DNA of 64,000 bases from Actinomycetota bacterium (lineage in GTDB: Bacteria > Actinomycetota > Actinomycetes > S36-B12): contig CANFQC010000001.1 of assembly GCA_947449035.1 (NCBI GenBank), positions 1 to 64,000 on the forward strand, read 5' to 3'. Of this stretch, positions 42,613 to 50,588 are shown piece by piece (within the stretch, counting starts at the first letter, position 1; each line of letters begins with the position of its first letter). Under the pieces are notes generated by a model, which saw nothing but the letters and a program-made list of their open reading frames with translations, did no database searches and was not told where the DNA came from. The translations under genes and the position numbers were made by a program.

Positions 42613-43944
42613 ATGACCGGACGCACTGCCAGACTCCTGCCTGCCGATGAAACAGGCACCAGGCTCCTCGACCTGCGCAACCTGAATGCCCACGTCCGCC
42701 ACTTCGGCGGGATGCCACTCGTGCCAATGGCCTCGGATGGCAAGCCTGGAACGCTCGTCGACGAACTTCACACGGCTGGCCTTCGCGGACGAGGCGGCGG
42801 CTGGTTCCCCACCGCGCGCAAGATGCATGCGGTCGTCGAGAGCTCGGCTGCGCGGCGCGCCCTGAGTGGTGGTCGCAAGACTGTCGTCATCGCAAACGCT
42901 ATGGAAGGTGAGCCGGCGAGCAGCAAGGACCTCGTGCTGCTTTCCCATTCACCTCACCTTGTTCTCGATGGCATCCAGGCAGCGGCACGCACGATCGGCG
43001 CCACCAATGCATACATCGCGATTCATCGCGGATCACCTGTAATAGGCACCATTGACGCCGCAATCGCTGAGCGACGTGGCATCGACACCGTTCCTATCGA
43101 GTTGATCACTCCCCCTGCGCGTTACGTCGCGAGCGAGGAGAGCGCTCTTGCACATTGGGCCGGCGATGGCATCGCGACGCCTGTTTACGGCGATCGTCCC
43201 TTCCAACGGGGCATGAATGGCCGACCCACGCTCGTGCAGAATGCCGAAACTCTTGCTCACATCGCACTCATCGCTCGCCATGGTGGTGCCTGGTTTGCAA
43301 CTGTGGGTGATCCCGCTGCGCCCGGAACGACGCTCGTGTCTGTCGGTGGCGCAGTGGCGACACCCGGTGTTATCGAAGTTGCAACAGGCACGCCGGTGCG
43401 TGCGATCTTGCAGCGCTGCGGCGGTGAATCGTCAACTGTCCAGGGATTCCTCACCGGCGGCTACGGCGGCGCCTGGGTTAAAGCTGAGGAGCTCATCGAT
43501 ACCCCGTGGGCGCCCGAACCCGTAGCGAACACAGGCGGAGTAATCGGCGCCGGCATTCTCTGGGCACTCGATAACCAACATTGCGGCATTCGCGAACTTG
43601 CTTCCGTCTCGCGCTGGATGGCAGGAGAGAGCGCCGGCCAGTGCGGTCCATGTCGCTTTGGACTTCCCGCAGTTGCTGACGACCTCGCGCTGCTCCTGAC
43701 AGCGCAGGCTAATCAAGAGGCCCTGAGTGAACTCAATCATCGACTCCCCTTGATTCAGGGTCGCGGTGGTTGCAAGCATCCCGATGGAACTGCACGCTTC
43801 ATCAGCAGCGGGCTGCACGCATTCCACGAGGAACTCGCGCATCACCTGCATGGTCGGTGCACGGCACACACCACCGAGCGCGCGCTGCCGATACCGGCGG
43901 CACGTGAGATACCGGTGCGCAAGGGCGGAAAGGACTTCACATGA
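42613..43944 (+). CDS. Stand-alone NuoF-like FMN/iron-sulfur oxidoreductase
   Basis: A 443-residue homologue of the NADH-binding subunit of complex I. The FMN/NADH loop GLRGRGGGWFPTARK (residues 57-71) and NAMEGEPASSKD (about 98) are present, then a SLBB-like region and a C-terminal cluster domain. The first cluster Cys of the usual S-C-G-x-C-x-x-C is Ala (ESAGQCGPCRFG), leaving three cysteines including GGCKH. It overlaps a small ferredoxin gene by ATGA and no other nuo subunits are nearby. It probably passes electrons between NAD(P)H and that ferredoxin. Confidence 0.82.
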   Translation: MTGRTARLLPADETGTRLLDLRNLNAHVRHFGGMPLVPMASDGKPGTLVDELHTAGLRGRGGGWFPTARKMHAVVESSAARRALSGGRKTVVIANAMEGEPASSKDLVLLSHSPHLVLDGIQAAARTIGATNAYIAIHRGSPVIGTIDAAIAERRGIDTVPIELITPPARYVASEESALAHWAGDGIATPVYGDRPFQRGMNGRPTLVQNAETLAHIALIARHGGAWFATVGDPAAPGTTLVSVGGAVATPGVIEVATGTPVRAILQRCGGESSTVQGFLTGGYGGAWVKAEELIDTPWAPEPVANTGGVIGAGILWALDNQHCGIRELASVSRWMAGESAGQCGPCRFGLPAVADDLALLLTAQANQEALSELNHRLPLIQGRGGCKHPDGTARFISSGLHAFHEELAHHLHGRCTAHTTERALPIPAAREIPVRKGGKDFT

Positions 43945-44171
43945 GCAAGAGTCACGAATTCGCGCGGCTCTACCTTGATCCGACCGCTTGCGATGGTCAC
44001 GGGTTCTGCGCCGAAGTCATTCCCGATCTCATCGGTCTTGATGAGTGGGACTACCCAGTTCTGCATTCCGGTGGACTCATGACCGACGTACCTGATCATC
44101 TGGTCAAAGACGCCAAACGAGCCGTCGCAGCATGCCCGGTCAATGCACTTCGCTTGCAGAAGAAGGACTGA
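43941..44171 (+). CDS. [3Fe-4S]-type ferredoxin partner of the NuoF-like protein
   Basis: A 76-residue ferredoxin with C-x5-C (CDGHGFC, residues 17-23) and a distal ACPVNAL. The central residue of CxxHxxC is His, unlike the Tyr of the ferredoxin at 33635, so the two likely differ in redox potential. It is translationally coupled to the NuoF-like gene, with which it should form an electron-transfer pair. It might serve P450-1, which has no ferredoxin of its own, but nothing in the local context requires this. Confidence 0.88.
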   Translation: MSKSHEFARLYLDPTACDGHGFCAEVIPDLIGLDEWDYPVLHSGGLMTDVPDHLVKDAKRAVAACPVNALRLQKKD

Positions 44172-44177
44172 TCACCT

Positions 44178-44612
44178 TCATGCCTCGAAGATGACGCCCT
44201 TCTTCAGGAAAAAGCATCCGTAGGGAACCGTGTCGAGGGTATGGACCACCGCGAAGGCAGATTTCGCGCGCTCGTAGAAGTCGAGCCGAGGAACGACGCC
44301 GTACTCCAGGTCACGCCCTTCATACTCGCGGGCGAGGGCGAGAAGAACCTCTTGAGTGGGAGTCACCTTCGACGGATCGTCATCAACCTCCATCCGCTCA
44401 AGCGGATGATCGACGAAAGAGTCGAGCGGAAAGACACTGAGGATCGCGCGGGCTGCACGCAACACGCTTACCTCGCCAAGACGAACCACCGGACGACCGC
44501 TGGCGGCTGCTGGGTAGTTGCGATCGACGAGCAGGAGCACGTCGCCGTGACCCATGTCATCGAGGATGTGGAGTAGGTCACCGCTGAGCAGTGGATCGAT
44601 TCCCTTGAGCAT
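44178..44612 (-). CDS. RbsD/FucU-family sugar mutarotase
   Basis: A 144-residue protein that interconverts anomers of a sugar (L-fucose, or ribose pyranose/furanose). MLKGIDPLLSGDLLHILDDMGHGDVLLLVDRNYPA is the typical N-terminus with the catalytic His and Asp, and YGCFFLKKGVIF the C-terminus. The pattern is nearer to FucU than RbsD. It is divergent from the split transketolase with only 22 bases between starts, and convergent with the ferredoxin gene. Confidence 0.87.
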   Translation of the reverse strand: MLKGIDPLLSGDLLHILDDMGHGDVLLLVDRNYPAAASGRPVVRLGEVSVLRAARAILSVFPLDSFVDHPLERMEVDDDPSKVTPTQEVLLALAREYEGRDLEYGVVPRLDFYERAKSAFAVVHTLDTVPYGCFFLKKGVIFEA

Positions 44613-44622
44613 GCCCTGACCC

Positions 44623-44628
44623 TATAGT
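44623..44628 (+). promoter_or_regulatory. Probable -10 box of the transketolase operon, leaderless
   Basis: TATAGT ends 6 bases before the GTG at 44635, with no Shine-Dalgarno between. A good -35 at 17 bases is not evident. Confidence 0.45.
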
Positions 44629-44634
44629 CCGCAC

Positions 44635-45459
44635 GTGACTTCTACCCCGAGTTCTGAACTTGCTCTGGATGCTCGAATCAGTGCGGTGCACATGGTGTCG
44701 AGTGCCGGCGCCTCGCATATCGGCTCCGCACTGTCTGTGATCGACATCGCCTCGGTGCTTTATGGTCGAGTCGCAAATGTGGCGCCCGATCGCGTCAACG
44801 ACCCGGACCGCGACATCATCTTGATCTCCAAGGGGCACTCGGCCTCCGGCATCTACGCGGTACTCGGTAACGCCGGCTACTTCCCGCTCGAGTGGCTCGA
44901 TCGCTACTGCGTCGACGGGGCGCCTCTCGGCGGCCATGTCACTGCGCACGGCATCCCAGGAGTCGAGTTCTCCACCGGCGCTCTCGGGCACGCGCTTCCT
45001 TTCGGTGTCGGAATTGCGATTGCCTCCAAGCGAGATGCACACCCTCGCCGAGTCTTCGTTGTCCTCTCGGACGGTGAATGCCAGGAAGGAAGCAACTGGG
45101 AAGCCGCCATGCTCGCCTCCCAGCACGTCCTCGGTAATCTCACGGCGATCATCGACCGCAACCGACTGCAGATCCTGGCTAACACCGAAGAAATCTCCTC
45201 GCTAGAGCCGTTCGCCGATAAGTGGCTTGCTTTTGGCTGGGATGTCGTCGAGGTTGACGGGCATGATCACGACGCGCTTGAAACGGCTATCGCCGGTGCG
45301 CATGATCGCCCCCGTGTCGTCATCGCCAACACCACCAAGGGCAAGGGCGTCGACTTCATGGAGAACTCGGTGCCCTGGCATACGAATACACCGAACGCCG
45401 AACAGGCATCTGATGCGATCGCTCAGCTCGAAGCACTCCGCGAGGGGGGCTCGCGATGA
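44635..45459 (+). CDS. Transketolase-like, N-terminal (TPP-binding) subunit
   Basis: A 274-residue protein equivalent to the N-terminal third of transketolase. ILISKGHSASGIYAVL, the phosphate-site LGHALPFGVGIAIA and the TPP/Mg motif SDGECQEGSNWEAAM are visible. It overlaps the C-terminal subunit gene by ATGA, and together they form an active heteromer. Split transketolases often sit in sugar-catabolic clusters with specialised keto-sugar substrates, which suits the FucU and sulfatase neighbours. The start is GTG at 44635. Confidence 0.9.
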   Translation: MTSTPSSELALDARISAVHMVSSAGASHIGSALSVIDIASVLYGRVANVAPDRVNDPDRDIILISKGHSASGIYAVLGNAGYFPLEWLDRYCVDGAPLGGHVTAHGIPGVEFSTGALGHALPFGVGIAIASKRDAHPRRVFVVLSDGECQEGSNWEAAMLASQHVLGNLTAIIDRNRLQILANTEEISSLEPFADKWLAFGWDVVEVDGHDHDALETAIAGAHDRPRVVIANTTKGKGVDFMENSVPWHTNTPNAEQASDAIAQLEALREGGSR

Positions 45460-46379
45460 GAGATGCATTCATGGCAGCACTCACCGAGCAAGCTCAGCAG
45501 GACTCACGCGTCAATCTGATCATCGCCGACATCGGTTTCAAGGTCGTCGATGACTTCGTCGCAAAGATGCCCGATCAATTCTTGAACGTCGGTATCGCCG
45601 AGCAGGCCATGATCGGTGTCGCCGCAGGAATGGCATCACTCGGCAAGCGTCCGATTGCCTATTCGCTCGGCAACTTCCCGACCATCCGCTGCCTCGAGCA
45701 GATTCGTAATGATCTCTGTTACCACGATCTTAATGTCACAGTCGTGAGTGTCGGCGCCGGTCTTGCCTACGGAACTCTTGGCTACACCCATCACGCTGTT
45801 GAGGACATCGCGCTCATGCGCGCACTTCCCAATATGAAGGTGTACTCCCCCGCTGATGCATTGGAGTGCCGCGCGGTCGTCGAACTGCTTCCCACTACAC
45901 CTGGTCCGAAGTACATCCGTCTGGGCAAGAACAGGGAGCCTCGTATTCACGAGGTACAGCCGGACCTCTCTGCCGGCGCTCCCGTTCTTGTCCGCGAAGG
46001 GAGTGACGTGACGCTGATGGTCGTTGGCCCGATCGTCACTCAAGCGATTGAAGCTGCCCAGGAACTCGCGAAGCAGGGCATCAGCGTTCGCCTTCTCACC
46101 TGCCCGGTCATCAAGCCCCTCAACATCACGGCCATTCGAGATGCTGCAACAGGAACCGCGGGGATCGTGACTCTCGAGGAACACACGCTCATGGGTGGCT
46201 TCGGCAGTGCTGTGCTCGAAGCACTGGCTGTCCACGGCTGGCGTATCCCGGTTCTTCCGCTCGCACTCGATGATGCTGCCGCATCCACGGTCGGAAGTCA
46301 GGAGTACTTGCGCGAGCAAAACGGGCTTGCGACTCACAGCGTCATCTCGCGAATCGCTGACTTCACCGCCTCTGTCTGA
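45456..46379 (+). CDS. Transketolase-like, C-terminal (pyrimidine-binding) subunit
   Basis: A 307-residue partner of the preceding gene. FLNVGIAEQAMIGVAAGMA contains the Glu that activates the TPP aminopyrimidine, and the C-terminal domain begins near ADVTL/VGPIVTQ. The order and overlap match other bacterial split transketolases (and resemble the apulose/rare-sugar type). It is followed 12 bases later by an amidohydrolase gene on the same strand. Confidence 0.9.
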   Translation: MRDAFMAALTEQAQQDSRVNLIIADIGFKVVDDFVAKMPDQFLNVGIAEQAMIGVAAGMASLGKRPIAYSLGNFPTIRCLEQIRNDLCYHDLNVTVVSVGAGLAYGTLGYTHHAVEDIALMRALPNMKVYSPADALECRAVVELLPTTPGPKYIRLGKNREPRIHEVQPDLSAGAPVLVREGSDVTLMVVGPIVTQAIEAAQELAKQGISVRLLTCPVIKPLNITAIRDAATGTAGIVTLEEHTLMGGFGSAVLEALAVHGWRIPVLPLALDDAAASTVGSQEYLREQNGLATHSVISRIADFTASV

Positions 46380-46391
46380 CACGATGCGGCC

Positions 46392-48047
46392 ATGCCGCAG
46401 CGCACCGTCGTCATCAATGCTGATCTCGGTCCGCTCCGCTCGGGAATCTCGGCATTCTCTATCGAAGATGGCGTCTTTACTGCCGTTGTAGACCAGGCTC
46501 AAGCCGCGGAACTGACTCACGCCGGCGCGACGATCATCGATGCCGAGCGCCGCACTGTGCTTCCCGGCATAGACGATTCCCATCTGCACGGTTATGAATA
46601 CGGCCGATCACTCACCGCCTGCGATCTCCGTGGTGTCAAGACTCCCGATGAGTTAAATGCCCGACTGCTCACCGCTGGTCCCGAAGCGAATGGGTGGGTA
46701 CGCGGGATCGGCTGGGACGACACCACATTGAAGGGCACCGGACCGAACGGCTACCCGTGCGCAGCCGACCTCGATGCTGCCTTCGCCGACATTCCCGTCA
46801 TCATCGGTGATGCCACCGGCCATCAGGCACTGTGCAACTCGGCCGCCCTTCGAGCGGCCGGTGTCACGGTGAGCACGCCCGATCCCTCCGGCGGAGTTTT
46901 CGTTCGTCACACAGACGGTTCACCTACCGGCCTGCTGTACGAGGCGGCCGTCGGCGTGATCAACGATGCAATCCCGCCCCTGAGCATCACTGAACAAAAG
47001 CAGGCGATTCTCACGGCTCAGCAGGAAATGCTGCGTCAGGGAGTGACAGCCTTCACTGATCCAGGTCTCGGCCCTGGCGCGCGAACCTTGATGGACGGAA
47101 CCGGTGATCTCGGGGCCGTCGAGGCTTATCGGCAACTCGAGGCTGCAGGCGATCTCATCGTGCGAGTGAACGTGATGCTGCTGTATGGAGGACTCGGTGG
47201 CACCACGGCAGCTGCCGTCGCTGACGGCCTGGATGCCTGGGGTGCACCAATGCGAGGCGGGGCCTTTAGCCATCTGGACATCGCGCAAGTGAAGGTCTTT
47301 GCTGACGGCATTCCACGAAGTCGCACGGCGTGGGTCACTGAGCCATACGACGACGGGTGCTGCGGACACCTTCAGGTGGCCGGCAACACGGATGAGGAGC
47401 GTGTCGCCGAACTGTTGGCGATCGTGAATGCGGCGGTCTCGCGTGGCTGGCAGGTGGGCGCCCACAGCATCGGTGACCGGACGATCACGTCTTTTCTCGA
47501 TGCGATCGACGAGTCCGGAACTTACGAGACTCTGCGCCACTATGTAATTCACGGTGATCTCATCAGTCATCCGGATCTCGTGCGCATGGCCTCGATGCAG
47601 ATGGCGCTCAACACGAATCCGAGTATTCGGTGGATGGTCGGCCGATCGGTGTCGCCGATCCTCGGTGATGCACGCAATCTCAGCAAGCAACCGCTGCGTA
47701 CGGCAATCGACACTGGTGTTCGGCTCTGCACGTCGTCCGACGCGCCTGTGGCACCACCTGACTGGCGCACCATCATTGCCGCCGCGATCACGCGATCACT
47801 CAAAGCTGAGCCCGACTACACCGATGCGCAGCGCATTACCCCGCTCGAGGCAATTCGCTCCATGACGAGCAACGCCGCGTGGCAGAGCCACGCTGACACC
47901 TGGCGCGGGAGTATCGGCACGGGGATGGCTGCCGACTTCATCGTGCTCGACACGGCCGTCGATTGGAAAGATCCCTGGTCACTTGCGAGCTCCGAGGTGG
48001 CTTCCACGTATGTCGACGGTAATTGCGTCTACGACCCTTCGCGGTAG
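46392..48047 (+). CDS. YtcJ-like metal-dependent amidohydrolase
   Basis: A 551-residue amidohydrolase-superfamily protein of the Amidohydro_3 (YtcJ/Nfd) branch. The N-terminal beta-sandwich leads to PGIDDSHLHGYEYG (HxH metal site). Later metal ligands are in VGAHSIGDR and the Asp in CTSSDAPVAPPDW. The branch hydrolyses amide or imide bonds of varied small molecules; the substrate is unknown. It probably belongs to the transketolase transcript. Confidence 0.85.
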   Translation: MPQRTVVINADLGPLRSGISAFSIEDGVFTAVVDQAQAAELTHAGATIIDAERRTVLPGIDDSHLHGYEYGRSLTACDLRGVKTPDELNARLLTAGPEANGWVRGIGWDDTTLKGTGPNGYPCAADLDAAFADIPVIIGDATGHQALCNSAALRAAGVTVSTPDPSGGVFVRHTDGSPTGLLYEAAVGVINDAIPPLSITEQKQAILTAQQEMLRQGVTAFTDPGLGPGARTLMDGTGDLGAVEAYRQLEAAGDLIVRVNVMLLYGGLGGTTAAAVADGLDAWGAPMRGGAFSHLDIAQVKVFADGIPRSRTAWVTEPYDDGCCGHLQVAGNTDEERVAELLAIVNAAVSRGWQVGAHSIGDRTITSFLDAIDESGTYETLRHYVIHGDLISHPDLVRMASMQMALNTNPSIRWMVGRSVSPILGDARNLSKQPLRTAIDTGVRLCTSSDAPVAPPDWRTIIAAAITRSLKAEPDYTDAQRITPLEAIRSMTSNAAWQSHADTWRGSIGTGMAADFIVLDTAVDWKDPWSLASSEVASTYVDGNCVYDPSR

Positions 48048-48119
48048 CGCATGGCCTGCTAGCCTCCGAATGATCATCATGCACGCACATTCCATTGACC
48101 CCAACCGTGAGATGGCGCC

Positions 48120-49682
48120 ATGAACATTGTTGTGATCATTGCCGATCAACTTCGTGTAGATCATCTCGGCTTCGCCGGCAAGGTGCCAGTGCGCACGCCG
48201 CACATCGACTCACTCGTCGCTAACGGACACGTCTTTGATCGCACCTTCGTGGCAAATCCGGTGTGCATGCCCAATCGCGCGACCATCATGACCGGCCAGT
48301 GGCCATCGGCTCACGGCCTGCGCACCAACGGACTGCCGCTGAATCCCGCATGCGACACCTTCGTGCGTGCCTTGCGTCGCGAGGGCTGGCGAACCTCCGC
48401 AGTCGGAAAGCTTCACCTGCAGCCGATGGGCTACGGCTTTGAGGAGTACCAACTCGATCAGATCAAGGCGGCCATGCCTGACCTCTGGGAAGCCTCAGTG
48501 AAGGGTCCATTCGGCGAGTCCTTCACATCCTTAGAGGATTTCGACCGGCATGCCAATGGCGACGTTGAAATGCCGCCGGACTATTACGGCTTCGACGATG
48601 TCGCACTCGTCTCGGGCCATGGGGATCGCGCGTCAGGAAACTACGTCGCCTGGGCTCGCGAACGCGGTTTCGATCCGATTAACCAAGCGGGGCGCAAGAA
48701 CGCCAAATCGAAGTACTCCGGCTGGAGCCACATATACGAGTCCGCGGTGCCTGTGGATCTTCACCCCACAACGTTCATCACCGATATGGCACTTGCTCGG
48801 CTCGACGAGTTCGCCGCGAACGAAGACGATTTCGTACTTTTCGTGAGCTATCCGGATCCGCATCACCCGTTCGCCCCACCGTCAGAGTATTTCCACCGCC
48901 ACGACCCGGCTGACATGCCGCTCCCGGAGTCCTTCCAGGACGACCACGCGAACTCACCTCAGTACGTGCGTGACATCATCGCAAAACGAGGAGTCCCGGA
49001 CATCGACTTGATGATGCTCTGGGCGCCGACCGAGGATCAATTCCGTCATGCGCTGGCTGCAGAACTCGGCTCAATCGAGTTCATCGATGATTCGGTTGGC
49101 CGCATTGTTGAGTCGATAGCGAGCCTGGGCCTCACTGAAGACACCGTCATCCTCTTCACGTCCGACCACGGCGACGTCTTCGGTGATCACGGCTTACTTC
49201 TCAAGCACTTCTGCCACTACGACGCAGCAGTCCGCGTCCCACTCATCATTAGCGGCGGCGGAGTCGGCGCCGGAAAGCATCATGAACTTGTCAGCAGTAC
49301 CGATATCGCCCCCACCTTGCTCGACATCGCCGGCGCGGCACCGATGGCTGGAGTTCAGGGCTCTTCACTTGTGCCGCTCATGAACGGCGATTCGAACGGA
49401 TGGCGCCGCGCAATTCTCGTCGAGGAAGACCAGCCCTTCGGGTTACCTACCTTGCCTGGTCCGGTGCGCCTACGCACAGTGATCACGGATGCACTGCGTT
49501 ACACCCGCATCGCTGGTACGCCCATCAGTGAGCTCTATGACTTGAGGGCGGATCCGGTTGAGATGCGCAATCGCGCTGAGGATCCAGCCGCCGCGCCACT
49601 TCGCGAGACAGCGAACGCAGTAATGGTCGACGAACTCATGCGCGTCGTTGACGACTCGAAGGTGCCCTTCCATGCGGCATAA
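48120..49682 (+). CDS. Sulfatase (formylglycine type)
   Basis: A 520-residue alkaline-phosphatase-superfamily sulfatase. VVIIADQLRVDHLG supplies the first metal ligands, and PVCMPNRATIMTGQWPSAHG contains the C-x-P-x-R formylglycine site (Cys to be oxidised by a maturase encoded elsewhere). LFTSDHGDVFGDHGLL holds further metal ligands. It lacks an export signal, so it appears cytoplasmic and would act on an imported sulfate ester. The C-terminal region fits arylsulfatase/choline-sulfatase-like members. Its end overlaps the DUF202 gene start by 11 bases. Confidence 0.88.
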   Translation: MNIVVIIADQLRVDHLGFAGKVPVRTPHIDSLVANGHVFDRTFVANPVCMPNRATIMTGQWPSAHGLRTNGLPLNPACDTFVRALRREGWRTSAVGKLHLQPMGYGFEEYQLDQIKAAMPDLWEASVKGPFGESFTSLEDFDRHANGDVEMPPDYYGFDDVALVSGHGDRASGNYVAWARERGFDPINQAGRKNAKSKYSGWSHIYESAVPVDLHPTTFITDMALARLDEFAANEDDFVLFVSYPDPHHPFAPPSEYFHRHDPADMPLPESFQDDHANSPQYVRDIIAKRGVPDIDLMMLWAPTEDQFRHALAAELGSIEFIDDSVGRIVESIASLGLTEDTVILFTSDHGDVFGDHGLLLKHFCHYDAAVRVPLIISGGGVGAGKHHELVSSTDIAPTLLDIAGAAPMAGVQGSSLVPLMNGDSNGWRRAILVEEDQPFGLPTLPGPVRLRTVITDALRYTRIAGTPISELYDLRADPVEMRNRAEDPAAAPLRETANAVMVDELMRVVDDSKVPFHAA

Positions 49683-50049
49683 CCGAACTCCCGACTGGAT
49701 CAATCGCCTCCTGAGCAACGGCAGCGATCCCGACCCGCGTTTCTCGCTCGCCAATGAGCGCACCTTCCTTGCCTGGATTCGCACAGCACTCGGCCTGATC
49801 GCCCTGGGTGTTGCCGTCGCCACCTTCGTCTCAACACAGGACACCAAGGGAATCTCGCTGATCCTCGCCGCAGCGCTCGTACTGCTGGGCGGGGTTCTGG
49901 CCGCCGGGAGTTGGTGGCGTTGGCTCAGTGTCGAGCGCGCGATGCGCGACGGGCACGGCATTCCTCCATCAACTCTTGCGCCGTTCTTGGCCATCGGCAT
50001 CGGAGTAATCGCCGTCATTGCAATCATCGCCGTGGTCGTGACGGCTTAG
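49672..50049 (+). CDS. DUF202 (YidH-like) membrane protein, copy 1
   Basis: A 125-residue protein with three hydrophobic segments (around residues 30-55, 60-80 and 100-123). DPRFSLANERTFLAWIRTALGLIALGVA is the DUF202 signature. The function of this family is unknown. The ATG at 49672 overlaps the sulfatase gene. A second DUF202 gene follows after 4 bases. Confidence 0.85.
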   Translation: MRHNRTPDWINRLLSNGSDPDPRFSLANERTFLAWIRTALGLIALGVAVATFVSTQDTKGISLILAAALVLLGGVLAAGSWWRWLSVERAMRDGHGIPPSTLAPFLAIGIGVIAVIAIIAVVVTA

Positions 50050-50053
50050 TCAC

Positions 50054-50410
50054 ATGGACGATGCCGAGACCACGGGCGTCCTGCAGAACGGGGACGATTC
50101 AAGCTTCCAGCCCGAGCGCACCGGACTTGCCTGGAGTCGCACTCTCGTCGGACTCGCGGTCGCGTTCGGCATTCTGGGAGTCCACGCTTACCGCGACGGA
50201 CTCCACATCGGGCTAATGATCACCTGTGCTGCTGTAGCGGCAGTACTCGTGGCGGCGAGCTCACCGGTGGCTCATCGACGAGCGCGGCGGGCTACTGATC
50301 TCATGGTGGATCGCTCGATGGCACTTTCACGAACCCCACTTCTCCTTCTCTCGGCAATCACTGCCGGACTCGCCCTAGCCTCGTTCTTCCTGATTCTCCT
50401 TCGAGGCTGA
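50054..50410 (+). CDS. DUF202 membrane protein, copy 2
   Basis: A 118-residue protein with three predicted transmembrane segments. SFQPERTGLAWSRTLVGLAVAFGILG is the variant DUF202 signature (E-R-T-x-L-A-W-x-R). Tandem DUF202 pairs are common in actinobacteria and suggest a heteromeric membrane complex of unknown role. The 178 bases after it contain operator site E and the promoter of the ABC operon. Confidence 0.85.
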   Translation: MDDAETTGVLQNGDDSSFQPERTGLAWSRTLVGLAVAFGILGVHAYRDGLHIGLMITCAAVAAVLVAASSPVAHRRARRATDLMVDRSMALSRTPLLLLSAITAGLALASFFLILLRG

Positions 50411-50471
50411 GAACTGCTTGCAGTTGCTGAGGCCCTTCCCTACCTAGTTGATCGGTTTTGATTCTCGCGAG

Positions 50472-50495
50472 TGATCGTTTTATCTCGAACGATCC
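50472..50495. promoter_or_regulatory. Candidate operator, site E
   Basis: TGATCGTT-TTATCTCG-AACGATCC has perfect 7-base arms GATCGTT/AACGATC with the same 8-base spacing as sites A, B and D, though the spacer sequence differs. It lies about 95 bases upstream of the binding-protein gene. It is 20 kb from the other sites, which suggests the transporter serves the same pathway. Confidence 0.6.
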
Positions 50496-50588
50496 TCCTG
50501 AAAACCCTCGTGATTCACCTTGCATTCACGTAGTGTTCGATCACCGATCGCGAGCCCCCAAGAATCGCGACGCATCCATGGAGGTCCA

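Noticed and set aside
45636-46589. A 317-codon minus-strand open frame
   Set aside because: Shadow of the transketolase C-terminal subunit, a well-supported gene on the other strand. High GC makes long antisense frames common here.
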